64,000 nt of DNA from CAYTZH01 sp964442285 (lineage in GTDB: Bacteria; Myxococcota_A; UBA9160; JAFDET01), in contig CAYTZH010000007.1 in the NCBI GenBank assembly GCA_964442285.1, positions 76,102-140,101 of the forward strand, given 5' to 3'. Both the position numbers and the translations under genes were made by a program. A model generated the notes under the pieces. It was given only the letters and a program-made list of their open reading frames with translations, was not told the DNA's origin and did no database searches. Positions 1-8,530 of this stretch are shown here, in pieces. Position 1 is the first letter of the stretch. Each line of letters begins with the position of its first letter.

Positions 1-2
1 AT

Positions 3-737
3 CCCGAGGCGCCCCCGCTGCCCGTGGCCGGCGGCATCGCCGACCAGATGGGCGGCATCATGGTGGCCTACGGGGTGATGGCCGCCCTGCTGGCGCGCGA
101 GCGCACGGGCGAGGGCCAGGCGGTCGACGCGTCGCACCTCGGCAGCATGATGTGGCTCCAGGGCCTCTCGGTCTCCTCGAAGCTGATGATGGGCTTCCCG
201 ATTCCGCGCTGGTCGCGCGAGCGCGCCGGCAACCCGCTCTGGAACCACTACCGCTGCGCCGACGACAAGTGGCTGGCTCTGTCCATGCTCCAGCCGGACC
301 GCTACTGGGCGCCCTTCTGCAGCGCGGTCGGCCATCCGGAGCTGGCCCGCGAGGAGCGCTTCGCCACGCTGCTGGAGCGGGCCCGGAACGCCGAGGCCTG
401 CGTCGCCCGCCTCGACGAGATCTTCGCGACCCGGCCCCGGGCGGAGTGGCTGCGGGTCCTGCGGGAGAGCGAGGGCGACTTCATCTTCACCGTCGTCAAC
501 GGCATCGACGACCTGCCCGCGGATCCCCAGGTGCGCGCCAACGACTACGTGGTGGAGTACGACCATCCGGCCCACGGTCCGACGTCGATGCTCGGCATGC
601 CGGTCCGTCTCTCGGAGACCCCGGGTGCGCTCCGGCGCCCCGCGCCGGAGTTCGGCCAGCACACCGAGGAGGTCCTCCTCGAGCTGGGCTACGACTGGGA
701 CCGGATCTCCGAGCTCCGCGCCCAGGAGGTCATCTAG
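3..737 (+). CDS. CaiB/BaiF family (class III) CoA-transferase, 5' end outside window
   Basis: This is the last 245 codons of a class III CoA-transferase, a family that moves CoA between carboxylic acids through an aspartyl-CoA intermediate. The open frame runs in from the left edge, so the start is missing. The segment near the edge, GGIADQMGGI, fits the family motif whose aspartate is the catalytic residue. It is followed by the typical helix and the RTGEGQ-VDAS motif. The rest matches the family's small interlocking domain. Family members are about 380-450 residues, so roughly 150-200 residues lie outside the window. The stop overlaps the convergent gene's stop by 8 bp. The acyl substrate cannot be inferred. 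Confidence 0.9.
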   Translation, partial: PEAPPLPVAGGIADQMGGIMVAYGVMAALLARERTGEGQAVDASHLGSMMWLQGLSVSSKLMMGFPIPRWSRERAGNPLWNHYRCADDKWLALSMLQPDRYWAPFCSAVGHPELAREERFATLLERARNAEACVARLDEIFATRPRAEWLRVLRESEGDFIFTVVNGIDDLPADPQVRANDYVVEYDHPAHGPTSMLGMPVRLSETPGALRRPAPEFGQHTEEVLLELGYDWDRISELRAQEVI

Positions 738-1542
738 CGCAGCGGAAGCCGATGAGGATGTGCCGCGAGCTCGGGGGGCGGCCGTGGCGGAAGGCGCAGC
801 GGCAGGTGCCCGGCGCATCGTCCCAGGAGCAGCTCTTCAACACCGTCCGGCCCGCGCCGAAGGCCGAGCCCGTCCACTCGAAGACGTTGCCGGCCATCTC
901 CGAGATGCCCTCCGGCGTGGCGCCGCCGGGATGGCTTCCCACCGCCGCCGTCCCCTCGGCGGCCACCTGCGCCACACCCTCCCGCCAGTCGTCGCCCCAG
1001 GGATAGGTCCGCCCCGCCGCGCCGCGGCAGGCCGCCTCCCACTCGGCCTCCCGGGGCAGGCGCGCCCCGCGCCAGGCGCAGTACGCCTCGGCATCGGCCT
1101 GGCTCACCAGCACCACGGGGTGATCCGCGAGCCCTTCGGGTGGCGCGCCGTCCCGCCAGCGGTAGCGCTCGACGCGGGAAAAGGGGTGCACGAGGAAGCC
1201 CTGGGCGGCGTAGGCCTCCGCCGTGATGTCCGGCGGGCGATGGCCCGTGGCCGCCACGAAGCGCGCGTACTGGACGTGGGTCACGGGGGCGCGGTCCAGG
1301 CCGAAGCGCGAGAGCTCGAGGGCGTGGGGGCGACGCTCCCAGGCGTCGTACCAGCCCGCCCGTCGCACCGCGGGCGGCGACAGCTCGTAGCCCCGGGCGC
1401 GCTCGGCGCGGTCGCTGCCCATCGGGTAGCGACCGGCATCGAGCCACACGACCGGTCCGGAGCCGAACAGGCGCGGCGCCGCGCATGCCGCCACGGCGAT
1501 CCCGGCCGCCAGCGTCGCCAGCCCGCGGAGCCCGGCCTTCAG
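730..1542 (-). CDS. Formylglycine-generating-enzyme-like (SUMF1 fold) lipoprotein
   Basis: The start is taken as a CTG at 1542 whose TG overlaps the TGA of the upstream PQQ gene. A GGAGG lies 8 bases before it, and the product begins MKAGLRG and runs into a lipoprotein signal with lipobox AVAAC. This gives 270 residues. An ATG at 1650 is the conventional alternative but overlaps the upstream gene by 112 bp. The mature part carries FGE-sulfatase fold signatures: a GRYPMGS-like entry, VTHVQYARF, RLPREAEWEAACRG, YPWGD and the closing GFRCAR. The paired cysteines that bind copper in true formylglycine-generating enzymes are not clearly conserved; SCSW and GTCRC occur there instead. It may therefore be a non-catalytic SUMF1-fold protein of the periplasm. 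Confidence 0.8.
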   Translation of the reverse strand: MKAGLRGLATLAAGIAVAACAAPRLFGSGPVVWLDAGRYPMGSDRAERARGYELSPPAVRRAGWYDAWERRPHALELSRFGLDRAPVTHVQYARFVAATGHRPPDITAEAYAAQGFLVHPFSRVERYRWRDGAPPEGLADHPVVLVSQADAEAYCAWRGARLPREAEWEAACRGAAGRTYPWGDDWREGVAQVAAEGTAAVGSHPGGATPEGISEMAGNVFEWTGSAFGAGRTVLKSCSWDDAPGTCRCAFRHGRPPSSRHILIGFRCAR

Positions 1543-4469
1543 CGGCGCCGCCTCCGGGTGCCCAGCAGGACCGGCGGCACGAGCCCGGCGAGGGCGAAGC
1601 CGGACCCACACGGCGTGGGGTGGGGACAGGTGGGTGTTCCGCGCACGCACAGGGCCACGACCTCCGTGGGGATCCGCGAGGTCGCGTCCGAGGCATCGTG
1701 GGCGTTGCTCGAGCGCGCCCCGATCCCGCCGCCGACGATCACCAGGCCGTCCACCACCGCGGGTGCCGAGGCCAGGGCGCTCCCGAAGGAGATGGGGTTC
1801 ACCGGGAGATCGAGAAGCAACGAGCCGAGGGCGGCCGGATTCCCGTCGGTGCGGTACGCCCGGAGCCTGGGGGTCAGGACCGCGCCCTGGAAGACGACGC
1901 CGCGGAGGGCCGTGGTCGCCGCGAAGGTCGCGTCGTTGAACATCGGGGTGTCGTTGGTCCAGACCACGGCTCCCGTGTTCAGATCGAGGGCGTGCTGGGT
2001 CGGCGTCTGCGGAAGGAACGGATTGTCGCCCGGGGCGGTGCCGAGGTAGACGCGCCCGAGCGCGCCGTCGATGGCCGCGCTTCCGATGATGCCGCCCGCC
2101 GGGCCGCCGGGGACCACCTGGGTGGCCCAGTAGGGCAGGCCCGAAGGATCGTCGTCGTCCCAGCGGACGCCGCTCACGACGTTGACCCCGTCGCGGTCGA
2201 CCACGTAGTAGGTCCCGTCCTTGTTGCCGACGCCCACCACGTCCCGCCGCTGGCCGCCCACCTCGATCGCAAACAGGTTGGGCACGGCGCCGAAGGCGAG
2301 GTCGTCGTTGTCGACCTCCCGGGGGCGCCAGCGCCAGAGCACTCCGCCGTCGGCCGAGAGGGCGACGATGGCCTCGTCGTAGGGCGGCATCGGGGGCGGG
2401 GGCGCGCCGGTTGCCGGGTCGTCGTCGGTGTCGCAGTTGCTGGAGGCGAAGTAGACGGCGTTCCGCTCCACGTCACCGGCCGGCGACGACCAGACGTTGC
2501 CGCAGCCGTTGCGGCTGCGCGGGAAGTCGCAGCCGGGCCGGGTGGCGAAGAAGCCGGCGGGCAGGCCCAGCTCGGCCTCGCTGTGGTAGCCGTCGAAGCG
2601 GCGCACGTCGTCGTCCGCCAGCGGCCGGCAGGTGCTGCCGCTCTCGAGATCGAAGAACCAGACGAGCCTCCCGTTGCGGGCGTCGAGGGCGTAGAACCCG
2701 CCCTTTCCCGTGGCCACGTCGTTCACGTCCATCCCGAAGAAGACCTTGCCGTCCATCACCAGCGGCGAGGACTCGATCTCATTGCGCTCGTTGCCGAACC
2801 CGCACAGCCCGGGCGGGTTGCCGTCGGCGTCGCGACAGCCCGTGCCGGCCTCGAAGTGCCAGATCTCGCTCCCGGTCGCGGCGTCGAGGGCGTACAGGGT
2901 CTCGCCCGCACCGATGAAGACCGTCTCGCGGTCGTCGATCGAGGCCACGTGGGCGGCGCCGGTGTGGGGGAAGGTGGCACCCGGCTGCAGGGTCGTCTCG
3001 AAGCGCCAGATCTCGGCCCCGGTCGGCGCGTGGAGGGCGTAGACGTTGCCGTCCCAGGACTGCACGTACACGACGGGGGAGACCGCCCCGCCGAGGGGAA
3101 TGCGGGCGACGACCGGCGGGGCGGTGACGATGGCGCCGGTCGGGAAGCGCCACCGGGTCTGGAGCTCGTCCACGTTGTCGGGCGTCACGATCGACTCGTG
3201 GGCGTTGAAGCCGCGGCGTTCGGGGCCGCCGCCGTAGGTTCGCCACTCCCGCGGCTCCAAGTCGCCCGGGAGCACGCCCAGGCCGTCGGGGAAGGCCAGG
3301 CCGGCCTTCACGAGCTCCGGTGCCCGGGGATCCTCCGTCTCGGGGTCGAACCGGATCCGCCAGAGCTTGCCGTCCGGGCCCGGCGAGACGTCCGGCAACG
3401 TGCCGTGGAGGTCTAGATCGCTGTAGTAGAGGTTCCCGGCGCGATCGAAGACCACGTCCTGGGGGTGGCCCGTCGGGATCGGCGGATCGGAGGTCGCGGG
3501 CTCGAGCAGGGTGCGGAGGAACTGCCCCTCCAGGTCGTACTCGAGGATGAGACCGTTCACGACGCTGGCCGCCACCAGCGTGTTCCAGGGAGAGATCGTC
3601 AGCCCCGTGTAGAAGGCGACCGGCCCCCCCGCCAGGGAGTTGAGGAAGGTCTCCCGCGTGATGCCCACGGCCATCGGCGAGCCCAGCGGGTCGACGTCGG
3701 TGCAATCGGCGACCGACGTCGGGAAGGGGCCCGTGAAGCGAAGCACCTGGAAGGTGTTGGCCGACGACACGTAGACGCGTCCCTCGTCGTCGATGGCGAT
3801 TCCTGTGGCGTTGCCGATCCCGACGTCGATCTTGCAGAAGTGGGTGCTCGCCGCCGAGGTGTCGGGGTAGGCCCCGGGTGGGCCCGGAAAGACGTCGAAC
3901 GGCGGGAACCACACCACGAGCTGCCCGTTCAGGCCGAGGAATCCCTGCTCGCCGACCTCGGTCGTGAACAGGGTGCCGTTCGGGTGGAAGGCGCAGCCGA
4001 AGGGCTCCGGGCCGTCGCTGAGGTAGGTGGCCGTGAGCTTGCCCACCTGGGTCCCGCCCGGATCGAAGACGCCCCAGCCGGCGGGCGGGCTCGGCTGGCC
4101 CGTGTCCTCCCCGGCCACGAAACGCCCGCTGCCGTCGGGGAGCGGGCAGACCATGCCGTTCACGTCGCGCACGCGGGCCTGGGGATCCGTGGGGTCGCCG
4201 GGGTTGCGGGCGTCGGCGGCGCGCTCGATCAGCACCTGCTCGGCGAGCGCCGCCGTTCCGACCGTGTCCACGTCGAGGCGGCGCATCCGGTTGCCCTCGC
4301 TGACGTGGAGCAGGTCTCCCGGGCCCGTGGACCCGCTCGCCGCGGCCCCGGCCCCGCCCGGGTCGGCCAGGAGCGGGATCACCGCCAGGAGCAGGAGCCG
4401 GGCCGGCGCCCCTACGGCCCGGGGTCCTCGGGCGCGGCCCCGGGGCCGCCGCTGCATCCGCCTCCGCAT
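1539..4469 (-). CDS. Secreted NHL-like / PQQ-type beta-propeller protein
   Basis: A protein of 976 residues with a basic N-terminus and hydrophobic signal core (about residues 20-45). An SMP-30/NHL-like propeller follows (about 50-400; IAIDDEGRVYVSS, VVFDRAGNLYYSD). A PQQ-type propeller then covers about 430-940, with repeated blades such as WDGNVYALHAPTGAEIW and GETLYALDAATGSEIWHF. The organisation recalls polyvinyl-alcohol or quinoprotein alcohol dehydrogenases. I see no c-type haem CXXCH, so redox activity is unproven. The C-terminus is a short hydrophobic stretch followed by five arginines, which resembles a sorting tail but lacks a PEP motif. The ATG at 4469 has GGAGG 8 bases upstream. 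It is probably co-transcribed with the FGE-like gene downstream. Confidence 0.82.
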   Translation of the reverse strand: MRRRMQRRPRGRARGPRAVGAPARLLLLAVIPLLADPGGAGAAASGSTGPGDLLHVSEGNRMRRLDVDTVGTAALAEQVLIERAADARNPGDPTDPQARVRDVNGMVCPLPDGSGRFVAGEDTGQPSPPAGWGVFDPGGTQVGKLTATYLSDGPEPFGCAFHPNGTLFTTEVGEQGFLGLNGQLVVWFPPFDVFPGPPGAYPDTSAASTHFCKIDVGIGNATGIAIDDEGRVYVSSANTFQVLRFTGPFPTSVADCTDVDPLGSPMAVGITRETFLNSLAGGPVAFYTGLTISPWNTLVAASVVNGLILEYDLEGQFLRTLLEPATSDPPIPTGHPQDVVFDRAGNLYYSDLDLHGTLPDVSPGPDGKLWRIRFDPETEDPRAPELVKAGLAFPDGLGVLPGDLEPREWRTYGGGPERRGFNAHESIVTPDNVDELQTRWRFPTGAIVTAPPVVARIPLGGAVSPVVYVQSWDGNVYALHAPTGAEIWRFETTLQPGATFPHTGAAHVASIDDRETVFIGAGETLYALDAATGSEIWHFEAGTGCRDADGNPPGLCGFGNERNEIESSPLVMDGKVFFGMDVNDVATGKGGFYALDARNGRLVWFFDLESGSTCRPLADDDVRRFDGYHSEAELGLPAGFFATRPGCDFPRSRNGCGNVWSSPAGDVERNAVYFASSNCDTDDDPATGAPPPPMPPYDEAIVALSADGGVLWRWRPREVDNDDLAFGAVPNLFAIEVGGQRRDVVGVGNKDGTYYVVDRDGVNVVSGVRWDDDDPSGLPYWATQVVPGGPAGGIIGSAAIDGALGRVYLGTAPGDNPFLPQTPTQHALDLNTGAVVWTNDTPMFNDATFAATTALRGVVFQGAVLTPRLRAYRTDGNPAALGSLLLDLPVNPISFGSALASAPAVVDGLVIVGGGIGARSSNAHDASDATSRIPTEVVALCVRGTPTCPHPTPCGSGFALAGLVPPVLLGTRRRRR

Positions 4470-4537
4470 GACACCGCCTCCGCTGTCTCCCCCCAGCGGG
4501 CACCTATTCTATCCCGAAACCCCCCGACGGAGGCCTT

Positions 4538-5047
4538 CTGGAGTCCCCGACGCCCACGCCCCTCGACCGTCTCTGGCGCATCGGGCTGCGCGCGGCCTAC
4601 CGCGGCCTGCGCCTGTGGTGGTGGCTGGCGTCGCCCCGGAGCCGCGGGGTCTACGTCGCCGTCTGGAGCGGCGGGCGCGTCCTGGCGGTGCGGCACTCCT
4701 ACAAGCCGGGGATCGGGCTTCCGGCGGGCATGCTGCGTCGCGGCGAGGACCCGGCGGTCGCAGCGGCCCGGGAGCTCGCCGAGGAGGTCGGGGTGCGGGT
4801 CGACCCCGTCAGCCTTCGCTGGGTGGGACGGCTGCGCTGCACCGACGAGGGCAAGCGGGACGAGCTCGAGTTCTTCGAGGCGGTCCTGGAGCCCACGCCG
4901 GCGTTGGCGATCGACCGCAGGGAGATCGTCTGGGCCGGCTTCCGCCGGCCCGACGAGATCCTGGGCGCGGGCGCGCCGCCGGCGGTGCGGCGCTACTTCG
5001 AGGAGCTCCGCGGGCGGCCCCCCGCGGACCTCAGCGGGCCGCCTTGA
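4538..5047 (+). CDS. Nudix hydrolase (probable CTG start)
   Basis: A complete Nudix box (G-x5-E-x7-REL-x-EE-x-G-V) spans the segment from GMLRRGE to EEVGV. It shows a hydrolase of nucleoside diphosphates linked to another moiety; the substrate is unknown. A GTG at 4688 would delete the first strands of the fold. The frame is open further upstream and encodes VYVAVWSGGRVLAVRH, a typical Nudix N-terminal strand pair. A CTG at 4538 lies 4 bases after GGAGG (4529-4533) and gives 169 residues, a normal family length, so I chose it. The 3' end overlaps the convergent pckG by 17 bp. Confidence 0.85.
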   Translation: MESPTPTPLDRLWRIGLRAAYRGLRLWWWLASPRSRGVYVAVWSGGRVLAVRHSYKPGIGLPAGMLRRGEDPAVAAARELAEEVGVRVDPVSLRWVGRLRCTDEGKRDELEFFEAVLEPTPALAIDRREIVWAGFRRPDEILGAGAPPAVRRYFEELRGRPPADLSGPP

Positions 5048-6827
5048 GCCGCTCCTCCAGGGCGTCGAGCTGCGCGGCGAGGGCCGCAGGGATCCGCTCG
5101 CCGAACTTGGCGTAGTACTCGCGGATCATCGGGATCTCCCGCAGCCAGCCCTCCACGTCGACCGCCAGCAGCTGGGCCATGTCCTCCTTGGGGAGGCTGA
5201 GGCCGTCCACGTCCAGGGCGCCATCGCCGGGCAGGTTGCCGATGGGCGTCTCGACGGCCTTGGCCGTGCCCTCGCAGCGCTCGAACACCCACTTGAGGAC
5301 GCGGGTGTTCTCGCCGAACCCCGGCCACAGGAAGTCGCCGCCGTCGCTCTTGCGGAACCAGTTGACGTAGTAGATGCGCGGGAGCTGGGCACCTTCGCGC
5401 TGGCCGACGGAGAGCCAGTGGCCCCAGTAATCGGCCATGTTGTAGCCGCAGAAGGGCAGCATGGCCATCGGATCGCGGCGCAGGTCGCCCACCTTGCCCG
5501 CTGCGGCCGCCGTCTTCTCGCTGGCGATGATCGAGCCCAGGAACGTGCCGTGCTGCCAGTCGTGGGCCTCGCTCACCAGGGGCACCACCGAGGCCCGGCG
5601 GCCGCCGAAGAGGATGGCGCTGATGGGCACGCCCGCAGGGTCCTCCCACTCGTCGGCCATCACCGGGCACTGCCGGGCCGGCGCCGTGAAGCGCGCGTTG
5701 GGGTGGGCGGCGGGGGTCTCGGTGTCCGGGCCCCAGTCGTTGCCCTTCCAGTCCACCAGGTGCGCGGGCTTCTCGTCGGTCAGGCCCTCCCACCAGACGT
5801 CGCCGTCGTCGGTGAGCGCGCAGTTGGTGAAGGCGCAGTTCTCGTCCAGGGTGCGCAGCGCGTTCGGGTTGGTCTCGTCGTTGGTACCGGGCGCCACGCC
5901 GAAGAAGCCGTACTCGGGGTTGATGGCGTACAGCCGCCCGTCCTCGCCGAACTTCATCCAGGCGATGTCGTCGCCGATGGTCTCGATCTTCCAGCCCGGG
6001 AGCGTCGGGTTCACCATGGCGAGGTTGGTCTTGCCGCAGGCGCTCGGGAAGGCGGCGCAGACGTAGTGCACGCGGCCCTCGGGCGAGGTCATCTTCAGGA
6101 TGAGCATGTGCTCCGCCAGCCAGCCCTCGTCGCGGGCCATCACCGAGGCGATCCGCAGGGCGAAGCACTTCTTGCCCAGGAGGGCGTTGCCGCCGTAGCC
6201 GGAGCCGTAGGACCAGATCTCCCGGGTCTCGGGGAAGTGGACGATGTACTTGGTCTTGTTGCAGGGCCAGGCGACGTCGGGGCGTCCGTCCAGCGGGTAG
6301 CCCACCGTGTGCATGCAGGGCACGAAGTCGCCGTCTTCGCCGATGACGTCGAGGACCTTCGTCCCCACCCGCGTCATGACGTGCATGTTGGCCACCACGT
6401 AGGGCGAGTCGGTGAGCTCGACGCCGGCATAGGAGATGTGGGAGCCGATCGGGCCCATGCTGAAGGGGATGACGTAGAGCGTCCGGCCCTTCATGCAGCC
6501 CTGGAAGAGGGACTCCAGCTCCGAACGCATCTCCGCCGGGTCCCGCCAGTGGTTGGTGGGACCCGCGTCGATCTCGCGCTCCGAGCAGATGAAGGTGCGG
6601 TCCTCCACGCGGGCGACGTCGTCGGGATCCGAGCGGACCAGGTAGCTGTTGGGGCGCTTGGCGGGGTCCAGCTTGCGCGCGGCCCCGGAGGCCAGCAGCA
6701 GCTCCCACATGCGGTCGTACTCGGCGGCGGACCCGTCGCACCACTGCACGGCGTCCGGCTGACACAACGCGGTCATCCGCTCGACCCACTCGATCAGCTT
6801 GCGGTTCTTCGTCGGTGCGCTCGTCAT
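5031..6827 (-). CDS. pckG: Phosphoenolpyruvate carboxykinase (GTP)
   Basis: Cytosolic PEP carboxykinase interconverts oxaloacetate + GTP with phosphoenolpyruvate + GDP + CO2, the committed gluconeogenic step. The product has 598 residues, the usual size of the GTP-dependent family. Visible signatures are the phosphate-binding loop with the reactive cysteine (FPSACGKTNLAM), the metal-site strand GDDIAWMKFG and EYGFFGVAPGTN. The ATG at 6827 is preceded by AGGAAG and begins MTSAPTKN; a longer frame to 6878 lacks a good ribosome site. It stands alone on the minus strand and its 3' end overlaps the Nudix gene. Confidence 0.97.
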   Translation of the reverse strand: MTSAPTKNRKLIEWVERMTALCQPDAVQWCDGSAAEYDRMWELLLASGAARKLDPAKRPNSYLVRSDPDDVARVEDRTFICSEREIDAGPTNHWRDPAEMRSELESLFQGCMKGRTLYVIPFSMGPIGSHISYAGVELTDSPYVVANMHVMTRVGTKVLDVIGEDGDFVPCMHTVGYPLDGRPDVAWPCNKTKYIVHFPETREIWSYGSGYGGNALLGKKCFALRIASVMARDEGWLAEHMLILKMTSPEGRVHYVCAAFPSACGKTNLAMVNPTLPGWKIETIGDDIAWMKFGEDGRLYAINPEYGFFGVAPGTNDETNPNALRTLDENCAFTNCALTDDGDVWWEGLTDEKPAHLVDWKGNDWGPDTETPAAHPNARFTAPARQCPVMADEWEDPAGVPISAILFGGRRASVVPLVSEAHDWQHGTFLGSIIASEKTAAAAGKVGDLRRDPMAMLPFCGYNMADYWGHWLSVGQREGAQLPRIYYVNWFRKSDGGDFLWPGFGENTRVLKWVFERCEGTAKAVETPIGNLPGDGALDVDGLSLPKEDMAQLLAVDVEGWLREIPMIREYYAKFGERIPAALAAQLDALEERLKAAR

Positions 6828-7053
6828 CGCCTTCTTCCTGTCCACACGCGTTCGAGGACGTTGGGGCGACGCCGGCAAACGCGTGGAGCGGTTCTGCGCA
6901 TCGGGCGAGGTGCGGCCCCTTGCCGCTCCGAGGCCCTCTGGCCCTGATCCGGAAAGCCTGAAAGGCTATCAGATGGCGCGCGCTTCGCACCCGGTTCTGA
7001 GGGTCGGAACGGGCCCAGGTTTGCGCCGGCGTCGGCACTCGAGTCGGCCAGCA

Positions 7054-7079
7054 GACTCGGCGTGCGCTGACGCCGAGTC
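7054..7079 (-). terminator. Hairpin at the 3' end of the ActC/NrfD-like gene
   Basis: A perfect 10-bp inverted repeat (arms 7054-7063 and 7070-7079) with a 6-base loop. It overlaps the stop codon of the minus-strand membrane-protein gene and lies before pckG. No run of U follows, so it may act as an intrinsic terminator without a tract or as an mRNA-stabilising end. Confidence 0.5.
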
Positions 7080-8439
7080 AGGCGTGGGCGCGCTCCTCGA
7101 TCTCCAGCTCCTTCACCTCGGCGATGGCCACCACCGGGAACAGCTTCAGGAAGATCAGGAAGGCCAGGCCGAACCAGCCGAAGGTCCCGATCAGCATGAC
7201 CAGCTCCGGCGCACTCGGCACGTAGAGCCCCCAGGCGGCCGGGTCGTACTCCCGGGAGAGACCCGAGATGATGATCACGTAGCGCTCGAACCACATCCCC
7301 ACGTTGATCAGCACCGACAGCACGAAGAGGAACGGGACGTGGGTTCTCAGGCGTTTGACCCAGAGCAGCTGGGGCAACACCGCATTGCACACGATCATGA
7401 TCCAGGTGGAGATCCAGTAGGGTCCGAAGGCGCGCAGCCAGAAGCTGGTGCGCTCGGCCTCCACCCCGCTGTACCAGGCGATGAAGTACTCGACGCCGTA
7501 GGCGTAGCCGATGATCAGGGACGTGAGCAGCAGGAACCGCGACATGTTCTCGAGGTGGTAGTCGGTGATGTAGGCCTCGAGGCCGTAGATCCGGCGCACC
7601 GGGATCATCACCGTGAGCACCATGGCGAAGCCGGAGAAGATGGCGCCGGCCACGAAGTAGGGCGCGAAGATCGTGGCGTGCCAGCCGGGCACGATGGAGA
7701 CGGCGAAGTCCCAGGACACCACGCTGTGCACCGAGAGCACGAGTGGCGTGGCCAGGCCCGACAGGTGCAGCACCGTGCGGTTGTGGGCCTTCCACTGGCC
7801 CGCGCGCCCGGACCAGCCCAGGGCGAGCACCCCGTAGAGGGTGCGTCGCCAGCCGGTGGCGCGGTCGCGCGCGATGGCCAGGTCCGGAAGCAGCCCCACG
7901 TACAGGAACACCACGGAGACCGTGGCGTAGGTGGAGATCGCGAAGGTGTCCCAGAGCAGCGGGCTCTTGAAGTTCACCCAGAGCCCGCGCTGGTTCGGGT
8001 ACGGCAGGATGAAGTGGGCCCGCCAGACGCGCCCGACGTGGACCGCCAGGAGCTGCATGGCGGCCAGCACCGCGATCACCGTCATGGCCTCGGCGCTGCG
8101 GTTGATGGCGTTGCGCCACTTGGAGCGGAACAGGTAGAGAATGGCCGAGATCAGCGTGCCGGCGTGGGCGATCCCCACCCAGAACACGAAGGTGACGATG
8201 TACACGCCCCAGAAGACCGGGAAGGCGTAGCCCGCGATGCCGAGTCCGACGTAGGTCTGGTAGACGAAGGTCGCGATGGCCGCGGCGTAGGCGAGTGTCG
8301 ACACGCCCACGAGCAGCCACCAGCCGGCGCTGGGCGCGCGCAGCACGTCGAGGAGGTCGCGGTTGACCGGGGATTCCTGGGGGGCGCCGGGGCGCGACAG
8401 CGCGGCCGAGGTCGGAGGGGTCGAGGCGATCGAGACCAT
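7078..8439 (-). CDS. NrfD/PsrC family quinol-interacting membrane protein (ActC-like)
   Basis: A polytopic inner-membrane protein of 453 residues with about ten hydrophobic helices. It resembles the ActC subunit of alternative complex III and other NrfD/PsrC quinone-binding subunits, which exchange electrons between the quinone pool and a partner iron-sulfur protein. Family-like stretches are FVFWVGIAHAGTLISA, HSVVSWDFAVSIVPGWH and NVGMWFERYVII. The ATG at 8439 follows GGAGGTC by 5 bases; a frame opening at 8532 has no such site. None of the usual partners (ActA, ActB, ActD, ActE) flanks it, so here it is an orphan subunit. Its role in a respiratory complex is inferred from the family only. 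Confidence 0.88.
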   Translation of the reverse strand: MVSIASTPPTSAALSRPGAPQESPVNRDLLDVLRAPSAGWWLLVGVSTLAYAAAIATFVYQTYVGLGIAGYAFPVFWGVYIVTFVFWVGIAHAGTLISAILYLFRSKWRNAINRSAEAMTVIAVLAAMQLLAVHVGRVWRAHFILPYPNQRGLWVNFKSPLLWDTFAISTYATVSVVFLYVGLLPDLAIARDRATGWRRTLYGVLALGWSGRAGQWKAHNRTVLHLSGLATPLVLSVHSVVSWDFAVSIVPGWHATIFAPYFVAGAIFSGFAMVLTVMIPVRRIYGLEAYITDYHLENMSRFLLLTSLIIGYAYGVEYFIAWYSGVEAERTSFWLRAFGPYWISTWIMIVCNAVLPQLLWVKRLRTHVPFLFVLSVLINVGMWFERYVIIISGLSREYDPAAWGLYVPSAPELVMLIGTFGWFGLAFLIFLKLFPVVAIAEVKELEIEERAHA

Positions 8440-8530
8440 GGGAGACCTCCGATCCGGCGCGCCACGGCGGTGTAGCGCATCGCGCGCTCGCCCGCCCCCC
8501 GACGGTGAGGCGCGGGCTAGACTTGGTGCC

